Shown: positions 55,626-64,000 of the stretch, piece after piece
Layout of the letters: every line of letters begins with the position of its first letter
Position numbering within the stretch: the stretch's first letter is position 1
DNA from: Nemertoderma westbladi
Lineage: Eukaryota > Xenacoelomorpha > Nemertodermatida > Nemertodermatidae
Length of the DNA: 64,000 bases
NCBI GenBank assembly: GCA_032718475.1
Contig: JAUCBJ010006880.1
Coordinates: forward strand, 1-64,000
Direction of reading: 5' to 3'
Program-made: the position numbers and the translations under genes
Notes under the pieces: model-generated
Seen by the model: the letters and a program-made list of their open reading frames with translations, nothing else
Database searches by the model: none
What the model was told of the DNA's origin: nothing

Positions 55626-57530
55626 GTCTACGCCCAGCTACTGGCTACACGGGTACAATAATTATTAATAACAGTAGGCCTGCAGCATACAACAACAGTA
55701 AACACTGGTGGGAAATTATTGTGTAGGCCTATGTCGGTTTATTTCTCCCTAGTACAGTAGTCCGGCAGATATTGCATTATACCTAGCCTAGAAGTACTTA
55801 ATAAATATTTTTTAAGTAGATTATATTGTTGTTATCAAAAAATGCGACTGATGTTCAACTGTTATCATTCACCAGTGATCCTTGACCAAACTGTGTTGAA
55901 GTTACATTAGCGCCAGAGACCAGATAGCATTCACATTACCCCTACCAAGGCCGGGAGTATCCTAAGAAGACATTTAAATGGCGACGCGACATACTCCATC
56001 TTCATCTGTTCTATACACGTTCGTGTGGCCTTCGCGCAGCACGAGGCTTAGTTATGAGATACAGATTAATATTGAGCGATTCTACTGTATCACAAACTCG
56101 GTATTTAAGAAATTTAACAAAACACCAGTAAATCAAAGAGAGGGGAATAAAGCCCCCCCCCCCCCCCCCCCCACCCTTCAACCTCCCTCTTAATCTGCAC
56201 CACCCCAACCCAAAAGCGCACACAGGATTGATGAAAGGCAGGTATAATCAGAAATTTGTGTTTTAAAAGTAATATGTTATATTTTTTTATTTTAATATAA
56301 CACAAAATAGAACTGGAAGCGATTCACAAATATACAAACAGCACAAATTTCTAGCAAAAATAATTAAAGATCGCATATTATTTAATTTATTTAACCATCA
56401 AAGAAATCAATAAACTCATGTTATTGGTAACATGTTAAACTCATAAGTAATATATTAAATATTTTAGGCGTGGAGGCGACCCAATTTGTAAGAAATATTA
56501 AAACTTACCTTATGCCGATAGTATTGATACTGAAATATTAATTTATCATGTCAACGCCTCAACGAAATTATTTAGCTAATTATTCTAAAGAATCACGATT
56601 AAATACTCAGCCAATCATTTTGTAAGGTAAACACAATAAGCAAGGTTAAGCTCTCTTATTAGTCTGGCTCATTACATTGCTGCCTAATGAGTAGTGGTGA
56701 GCTGGTGGTTGGACTGGTTCCCAGTTAGGCTAGTCAATAGCAAGCATGCCTTGGAATAAGGGAGCTAGTGTAGAGTGACGGCTGACGGGGTATTTTAATA
56801 ACTTAATTACGTTTAGATCAATTAAAAACACATTTCTTAAAGCAAATCACTTGAACTAATTAAAAACTATAATGGAATGGGGTATGGGGATTACAGCTGT
56901 ATAATTTTTAAGTATAATTATTTATATCTTATACTATAAAATAATTAATTTCCATTAAAAGTCATGTTGAAAATGCTGTTTTTACCCTAACAAACTTAAT
57001 TAATTTTAATTTAATTAATTAACTGCTATTATCTTAGCTTCTCGAAGGCCACACGCAAATTCAACTTGGAAAATTTCTAAACTTTTGCCAGACTACATGT
57101 GTACCAAGTTTGGATAGATTTCATCGAGATTTGGCTGAGTTATTAACGTTTAAAATTGAACACAACAGAACGACAGAAAACAGACACACGATTGAGTTAG
57201 TGGTACCCGTATGCTAAGCTTGCTTACTTTCGTGGCTCGCCCCACAATACGGCTTCATTTTCTTTGAATGCCAGCCTTTCTCTAGCAGTAGGCCTAGTCT
57301 GTAAATATTGAGTTGTTACCATCTGTTAATTTCCAACAGTAAATTTATTACTAAAATATATGCAAGCAATCGGATGAATTGTCTTAACCGTTTCCTGGAG
57401 ACAATTTTTTAATTGAAATTATACAAAACCCTTATAGATGCAAACTGGGCATCAGTGGGATTATTGATCACATTTCCTACCAAAATCATCCAAAACATTT
57501 ACTATATACAGTAGGCCTTCTCCCATTCAT
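55626..57530. other. Intergenic, no gene recognised
   Basis: AT-rich. It contains C20 at 56153-56172 and, at 57090-57210, a CCAAGTTTGG...AACGACAGAAAACAGACACACG tract of a kind common in old invertebrate repeats. Confidence 0.4.
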
Positions 57531-58375
57531 AGGCGTACGAGGCTGGGGGGGGGGGGGGGAATCAGAGTTGGGCGATAAATCCGGGAAGGGAGAATTGGGC
57601 GATAAAATATAATAAAAGGAAGAATGAGAGGGATGATAGAGTGAAAAAGAAATCGAAATCTCAACTTAAAAATAGCAATTCAACACAAATTTATGTAATA
57701 AAAATGTTGCTACTACTGTAGTAACCAGATTCATAGTAGTAGTCACTTACACGTACATCGCGCTATAAAAACTTGAGAATTGGGCAATGCTGGTTACTGG
57801 CAGCCCATAAAACAGGCAGCAGCATAATTAATGGCGTTTACCCAAACTGACAGTAATAGAGTAGGCCTACACTCACTACATATTGCATTTATAAAGTACA
57901 CATACAATAATTGTAATTATAAATAGTTCAGGCTGTTTATAGTTCAGACATTTTTAATAATATAATATTCACTTATAATGTTACAGGTATACACTTTTAC
58001 TTAAAATGTTAAATAATCACAGTTTACTACCGGTAGTTTTTTTTTACACAATTGTTATACTGTAATGTTAAACAACGCAGTTTAATTTCCATGTAGGCCT
58101 ACAGTACACTGTACAGTTCATCTCTACGTGGGCGTTCTATCTTTTATGGAAGTGTTATGATTCTATTATAATAGTTTAGTCTATCTAGTACTCACTTGTG
58201 ATTATACTAATTTAATTATTACAGTAGGCCTACATAGCCTACAGGTATGCCAAATTTAGTTTGAGGAACCGGGTATTTTGTGGGATGGATGTAGAATGAT
58301 GTTTGGTTGGGGGGAGGTGCATTTTGTTGGATGTGGGAATGTTTACAAAAAAATTTTTTTTTTTTGGTGGTAGGT

Positions 58376-58406
<31 letters not shown>

Positions 58407-58510
58407 ACGTGAGGGGTGGGGGCGAAAATATGAGATATTGTTACAGCCCCCAACGCCCCCCCCCCCCCCCCCCCCCCCAACGAAGATGACTCCCGTACGC
58501 CTACGCTCCC
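57531..58510. repeat. G-rich dispersed repeats (G15, G30, C23 runs) with a common flank
   Basis: G15 at 57545-57559 follows AGGCGTACGAGGCT. G30 at 58376-58405 and C23 at 58456-58478 lie close together, the latter followed by CCCGTACGCCTACGCTCCCA, the inverse of that flank. A related copy is at 54960-55000. Confidence 0.75.
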
Positions 58511-58694
58511 ATGCAAGGTTCAGTGAAAAACGGCATATATCTGCCGGAATATTGTAGCAAAATCCATATTAACTGCTTCCTCTATATAGTCACTGCTAGG
58601 CCTACCTAGTGAACGAGGGTCTGAATGTTGCCATCACGGGTGCCACTTCATCCCATCAAATATTGAACTGCAACCAGTAGTGGTATCAACTCAT
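58511..58694. other. Short unassigned stretch
   Basis: No feature seen. Confidence 0.3.
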
Positions 58695-59083
58695 TTTGTT
58701 ACATTATGTCAACTTAACAGCGTTCTGGTAAATTACTCGTAACGCTGCAACCTGCAAAGTACTATTTTGCAGCGTTGTGGCCTATAGGACGGAACGCTGC
58801 AAAGTAATTAATGACATGGAAACAACTTAAATTACCGTATTCCAGAATGTATTGTCCATTTGTGTTAATGAGTGCTGTTTTGTTATCCACTTTGCAGGTA
58901 CGGGACTAGCTACTGCTACTGTAAGCCTATGTCTGTATGTAATCCATTATGGCGAAACGTCAAATATAAGACATTTTAGAGAAAATGACCAAAGAAAATG
59001 GCGACAGTGTTCAGTAAAACTTAACGGACACAGACGGTGACTAAGTTTGCTTCAGTCGACATAAGTTGACATAATGTAACAAA
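58695..59083. repeat. Inverted repeat pair TTTGTTACATTATGTCAACT
   Basis: TTTGTTACATTATGTCAACT at about 58696 is mirrored by AGTTGACATAATGTAACAAA at about 59064. The interior has repeated AACGCTGCAA / TTTGCAGCGTT words. It is probably a short non-autonomous element. Confidence 0.65.
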
Positions 59084-59128
59084 ATTACATACATCATTGC
59101 TTGCAAAGGTCACTTTACAGCATTAAAG

Positions 59129-59202
59129 ACCCTTGTTTATTTATGTAAACCTCCCTCGCTGCGCTCGCTCGGTACATAAATAAACTCGGGTCGTAACGCT
59201 GC
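59129..59202. repeat. Hairpin GACCC-TTTATTTATGTA
   Basis: GACCCTTGTTTATTTATGTA pairs with TACATAAATAAACTCGGGTC across a loop rich in CGCTCGCTCGG. Confidence 0.75.
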
Positions 59203-59316
59203 AAAGTGCGACTTTGCAGACAATGATGTAAATAGTTATATTGTTATTATGGTTAATTTCCACTGCCCCCCTTATCTGCTGGACGTATTCGGAAGATCGT
59301 TATGGAAACCTAATGA

Positions 59317-60376
59317 ATAGGGTTGGTGCGCGAAAACATTGTTGGGCTAGAGTGGCTAGTCACATACAGCTGTCAAGGTTTTTATAAAAACACGAGCAAA
59401 CGGTCGAAATGGCGGATTTAAGTAAGAGCGGAAAGTTTGAAAATCGGCTGTGATTGGATGCTACATACTGTATTTGACGTCATTACGCAGTGCTCTTATA
59501 ATTTCTTATATTGTTTTCAATGGAGGTTGACTTTAGATCCATTAAAATACACATTTAATCTCAATCATTTCACACGCGGCTTATATCAATTGAAAGCAGA
59601 GAGTCTTGTGCGTTGCGTCTTTTGACACCACAATTCATTAAATTCATGGTGATGAACATTTTTTTTGATAAAATGAATCAATTCACAATTATAAACTCGC
59701 AGATTGTCTGACCGGTGGGCAAGGACTCAACCACTCAGCCCTCTCCACCTATTGCATTGCAGTATCGGAGTTTAGGCCTACTGCTGTATTGTTGCTTAAT
59801 TAAGTTCATTAAATTGAGTAAACCTACCGCTGTACCTGTACCACTGTTACACTACCGGGTGACCGGTACACATTTCAACTAAATGAACCTAAGCTGCAAT
59901 ACAGCTGCAATACTGTACTCTGAACGCCAATAATACAATGCAATAGGTGGATAGGGCTGAATGGTTGAGTCCTTGCATAACACGGTCAGGCAATCTGCGA
60001 GTTTATAATTGTGAATTGATTTATTTAATTATTGTTCATCACCATTAATTTAATTAATTGTCATGTCAAAAGACGCAAAAGACTCTCCGCTTTCAATTGA
60101 TATAAGCCACGTGTGAAATGATTGAGATTAAATGTGTATTTTAATTTTAATGGATCTAAAATCACCCACCATAGAAAACAATATAAGAAATTAGCAGAGC
60201 ACTGCGTATAATGACGTCAAATATATAGCCGCCAATCACAGCCGAAATTTTTCAAAATTGGCTTCACGCTCTTACTTAAACCCGCCATTTCGACCGTTCC
60301 TCGAGTTTTTTTTACTATTCGATTGTTTCTAGCCAAGGTATTCTAGCCCAACAATTTTTTCGCGCTCCATCCCTAT
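59317..60376. mobile_element. Almost wholly palindromic element, about 1.06 kb, arms of about 500 nt
   Basis: The left end ATAGGGTTGGTGCGCGAAAA pairs with the reverse complement of the right end, ATAGGGATGGAGCGCGAAAA. Pairing continues through GTTGGGCTAGA, CGGTCGAAATGGCGG, TGATTGG, TGACGTCATTA, AATGATTGAGATTAAATGTG, AGACTC, CAATTATAAACTCGCAGA and CACCTATTGCATTG, almost to a centre near 59850. Identity is roughly 80-90 percent. There is no transposase. It is a long-terminal-inverted-repeat, foldback-type MITE. Confidence 0.82.
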
Positions 60377-61335
60377 TGTAGTGTATAGTCATTGGCTGCT
60401 CTGTGATTCCTTGGCTTTACCTTGTGAGATGATTTCCCCAAGAACAGAAAGGTAGGCCTACTATAGTTCTGCGCTTCGGCTTAACGGTATAATATTATAC
60501 TGCTTATACTGTACATTAGTACGGATACTGAAACATTATGTACGGTTCACGTCAATGGAAATTATAGACACACAGGCCTCGTTCGTATAATGTGTTCGTA
60601 TAGACACACACAGTCACAGGCCTCGTATAATGGGTTCGTATAATCTATAATGGGATACACTCTACAACTATTGCTGACGACATATAACCATTTTTTAATT
60701 AATGATGGCGATGGTTCTCTAAATAAACTTTATTACTTGCGAAACATTAATGTTATTGTTAACAATGGCTTGATGATTGTCAAGTTTTGGCACGTGACCT
60801 TCTGTATAAGTTCTGAACCTGTTGTTTACTTACTGTGTTCTGTATTGAACGCATACATTAAATATTTTGCTATATTTATTTAATTACTCCCAACCATGTT
60901 AGTTAATTTTTAGTGACTTTTCAAGCAATTCGTTCAATTATTCTTAGGTTTTAGCGATTTTATTATCAAAAATAGTATGTTTCAATGGCAATAATATGTT
61001 TAGTATGTTTTTGACTTAGTCACTGAATCAAATAATTATTTGAATATACCCACATAATATAGTTCAGTACCTAATTGCCGTAATTACCCTAATTACAGTA
61101 CCGTAATTATTTCGCTTTATTAACTTGAAAACAATTAACACGTCGAGATTATCCGTAGGCCATTTTTATTTATAATTATTTATTTAGTATCATAAAATAA
61201 TAATATATTCCATTTATATATAGTTTAGTTTATAACAACTACCGGTAAAATAATAATTCTGGAAAATTATTTTCAATGATACTAAATATATGAATCGATT
61301 AAAATGTGAACAAAAAGGACGTAGAAAAATCTCGG
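60377..61335. other. Intergenic, no gene recognised
   Basis: AT-rich, with small repeats of CGTATAATGNGTTCGTATA near 60580-60650. Confidence 0.4.
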
Positions 61336-61510
61336 CAAATGAATATCTCGTCTCAGTGTTAAATTATCAGTTAAAGTAAAGAAGCAGGTTCGAGTGGCAC
61401 GTTATTCTAACCAAAACAATAAACTAAAGTCAATAGAACATGGTACAGTTTCTGGGAGTAATCCGCTGTTATTTCGCCACTATTTTCCCCTGGAGAGGTA
61501 TTCCTTGAGA
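61336..61510 (+). repeat. Dispersed repeat copy with an empty piggyBac site
   Basis: It is related to both flanks of the piggyBac insertion at 3.3-4.8 kb and here carries a single TTAA at 61359-61362, where the other copy has the element between two TTAAs. Confidence 0.75.
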
Positions 61511-62702
61511 GAATTGCTTCAAAAACTATCTAAATAAAATCACAAGCAGAAACACTCCTTCACGTACGATGTTGATTTGATATTATTTTACACTCATTCT
61601 CGCATCCACACATCGGCCACACCTTGGCCGCCTCTGCAACACACCTAGAAGATTGGCGCAATTTAACCCCAATATAACCAGCCCCTTTAATGTGGCTTCG
61701 AAGGCCCTATTAACTCGAACTGTTTTTGCCAGTTATATATGCAAAGTCTACTATAAATGGCCTACTAACTGTGTGTCAATATACTCTTTGACCTTTACAC
61801 TGTCGTGTGTTTACCGGTACAATCAATATCTTCACTTCATGTTAAGTTTCAGTAGTTATGTTGTTGTTGTATTATCGTATTATGTATTATATATATAATA
61901 ACCTGTGCAATTAAAATAGTAACTCTATTTTACATATCGTGTGTTTGAATGGGATGTGGGAATGGGTGGAGATTATGGCAAGTTATTTGCAAAGTATTTA
62001 ACAATAATTATTACTGTAGGAACTACAGTATGAGTACAAAGGGGGGGCAGGGCAATTCGGACCCATACCAAAAATATGATATATTTTGTAAATGTTTTGA
62101 AAATGTGAACATGTTAGACACTAGAACGTTTTATAAATAGTTGAAAAATAATAGTTTTTGCTATTTTTTTTAATTATTCCGATTATTAAAGTATTAGTTC
62201 TCGAAGCAGGGCCTTATCGCCCCTGGAACTTTATCGCCCCTATAAATTGCATTTATGTTGGGAACTTATTGCCCATCTGTTCTGAGTTTTTAGGAACGAA
62301 TCGCCCCTGGGTCTTTATCGGACCCGAATCTGGTCCTTTATCGATTATCGATTCCTTCCTTTATCGATTCGATAATCTCTAATTATGGTAGGCCTATAGG
62401 TCCGAATTGTCTGGGACCCAATTGTCATCCGAATAAAGTTATATTTATTGACAGTAGCCATCATCAGGGATAATTAAACACAAAAGTACAAAAGTAATAT
62501 TTATCTCAAAAAATATTTAAGCCAATATTGTTAATATAAATTTATTTATCATACATAACTAATATTTTTTTAATAGTACTTATAATATATCTTTATAATA
62601 ATTTCGTTTAATCTTCAATCAGCTTTTTTTATATTTTGTCTTTACTTTAGGTTTTATTCAGTAGAATATATACGGATTATATTAACTCTAATAACATTAA
62701 AA
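61511..62702. other. Intergenic, upstream of the otopetrin-type exon
   Basis: No gene. TTTATCGCCCC words (62210-62330) are the inverse of GGGCGATAAA at 57570-57610. A candidate splice acceptor (TTTACTTTAG) lies about 50 nt ahead of the next ATG. Confidence 0.4.
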
Positions 62703-63491
62703 ATGGATAAAGATAACAAGGTTACTCCTTTTTCTGACAAAGAAAAAGACGAAATTAAATTAATTGGAGTTGAAGGTTTTCAGCCAACCAACGGTAAGGT
62801 ACCTGAAAGAAGTGTAACAACAGCTGCAGAAGAAGGCTCACAGAGTCCTCGAAAAGGAATTAAACAAAAGTCTAAGGGAAATTTTAATAAATTGATAGTT
62901 AGCCAGATGAGCGGAGTTTACGCGATGCTGATTGGCTGTATATCTTGCGTTGGTATTTTAATGTACGCAATGGATGAGAGCCTGGGCTACACAATGGCAA
63001 TTCTATTCATAATTCTCAATGGAATATCTGTAAGCGCGCTGATGTATCTGTTGTTTTTGTGTTTCATCGACCACCGAGAAAGAATCAGTCCACACGATCC
63101 CCATTCCGGGAGCTGCTATCTGAAGGTTGCATCTGTCCTCTTTGCTTTCGGGGCGCTCGCCCATTACGTTACTAAGATCGTGTATTTCGCTAACAGAACC
63201 GAAATCTGTCGTTGGAAAATCTTTGAAGCTTGGTACCTAATGTCAGCCGTTGTCGTGGTCTTGGAAACAGTACTCATCGTTTTTTACTCTAATATACGTA
63301 TCCAACGAGACTTCGCGTTCGCTAAATTTGCACTGAGTCACTCGGCTATCGTGAGTTTGATTGGTTGGTTTTCCATGGTAGCGAGCGAAGCTCAGGAGGG
63401 TGTCACACACGCGACTTTCCACGAGTTACACAGTAATAAGACGTCGAGTAGTGAACATTTTAATATAAGTAACAGCGAAATGTCTAAAATG
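62703..63491 (+). CDS. Otopetrin-type proton channel, first coding exon (gene continues beyond the window)
   Basis: 263 codons from an ATG to a GT donor (AAAATG|GTAAGT) at 63492, phase 0. A charged, non-conserved cytosolic N-terminus (1-65) is followed by five predicted membrane helices at about 70-90, 96-121, 138-163, 172-195 and 205-227. The family features are the G-x-C-Y-L-K-V-A-S-V-L-F-A-F-G-A helix (residues 136-151, otopetrin TM3) and the block R-D-F-A-F-A-K-F-A-L-S-H (202-213), then W-F...A-x-E-A, which in otopetrins closes the N-terminal half-channel. Glycosylation-type Asn motifs follow. The protein is incomplete: the second half must lie to the right. Otopetrins conduct H+ across the plasma membrane. 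Identity to vertebrate members is low, so a divergent invertebrate paralog is likely. Confidence 0.82.
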
Positions 63492-63574
63492 GTAAGTTGT
63501 ACTGCACAATAGTCAGTACATAATTACATATACAGACAGGCATACTGTACTACAGGGCGAGCCACGACGTCCGT

Positions 63575-63872
63575 GGGCTTTTCTAACCAAAACAATAAAC
63601 CGTGTTGTTACCAACTGAGGGAAAGAAGCAGGTTAGAGAGGTGATATTTTCTAACCAAAACAATAAACGATGTTGTTAACCATTGAGGTGAAGGAGCCGG
63701 TTAAAGAGGTGAGCTTTTCTAACCAAAACAATAAACGATGTTGTTAACAATTGAGGTAAAGGAGCAGGTTACAGAAGTGAGATTTTTAACCAAAACAATA
63801 AACAAATTTCTATACCAATTGAGAGAAAGAGGAGGTGACAGAGATGAGCTTTTATAACCAACAAAATAATAT
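63575..63872 (+). repeat. 68-bp tandem array of the dispersed repeat, about four to five units
   Basis: TAACCAAAACAATAAAC recurs at 63584, 63652, 63720 and 63787, and as a variant at 63855, separated by units carrying GAAAGAAGCAGGTTAGAGAGG. It lies in the first intron after the otopetrin exon. Confidence 0.9.
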
Positions 63873-64000
63873 ATAGGCCTACTTTGAATCACAATGTCAA
63901 TAAAAATTAGTTATGAATGATTAATTTTAATGGAAGAGATTTAGTGGAAAAAATTATTAATTTTAGTGATAAAAAAATTATTAATTTTAGTGATTAAAAA

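Noticed and set aside
53989-55726. Ala-Pro-Val-Ser, Cys-Arg-His-Leu and Val-Gly-Thr-Cys repeat proteins
   Set aside because: These are three frame readings of the same 12-bp repeat, with no independent coding evidence.
58303-58557. Gly/Pro-rich frames across poly-G and poly-C
   Set aside because: Homopolymer translation with no domain content.

Overview
This is a repeat-rich stretch of an animal nuclear genome. The evidence is spliced, conserved metazoan genes: the ciliary protein IFT56/TTC26 in four exons with GT-AG junctions, a complete holocytochrome-c synthase, and the first exon of an otopetrin-type channel. They sit in AT-rich DNA full of satellites and transposons. The recurrent words GTAGGCCTAC and TACCGGTA and the long G/C homopolymers suggest a marine invertebrate, perhaps a deuterostome, but that placement is only an inference.

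Layout. 1-17.4 kb is dominated by four tandem arrays: a 42-bp satellite at the window edge, an 18-bp minisatellite, a 66-bp satellite with a 1,465-bp higher-order duplication, and a 63-bp array. A dead piggyBac copy lies between the first two, inserted in an older dispersed repeat. 17.8-25.5 kb holds a TA-flanked MITE, several inverted repeats, an intronless GC-rich HCCS gene on the minus strand, a tRNA-derived SINE and three fragments of non-LTR retrotransposons.

25,558-42,892 is one complete LTR retrotransposon of the BEL/Pao superfamily on the minus strand. It is about 17.3 kb, flanked by a perfect 5-bp target duplication (ATGAA) and two LTRs of about 1.17 kb that are almost identical. It is much larger than usual for BEL elements. 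Besides gag and an intact 1,623-codon pol it carries a long 5' ORF rich in alanine and glutamate and three extra same-strand ORFs downstream of pol. One of these has Cys/His knuckles and runs, at a canonical-form -1 slippery heptamer, into a basic tail frame. This is the best candidate for something undescribed.

44.3-47.3 kb is IFT56. 48.5-48.9 kb is a perfect 141-bp-arm palindrome. 49.2-53.1 kb is a cut-and-paste transposon with 35-bp inverted termini and an intact 779-codon transposase. 54-56 kb has two arrays of the same 12-bp repeat in opposite orientation. 56-61 kb is mostly non-coding and includes a roughly 1.06-kb palindromic element. 62.7 kb to the end holds the otopetrin-type exon, followed by a 68-bp tandem array built from the same dispersed repeat that the piggyBac copy hit.

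The host genes look unrelated to one another. Most structure here is transposon and satellite biology. Many long open frames are by-products of tandem repeats whose period is a multiple of three and are not reported as genes.
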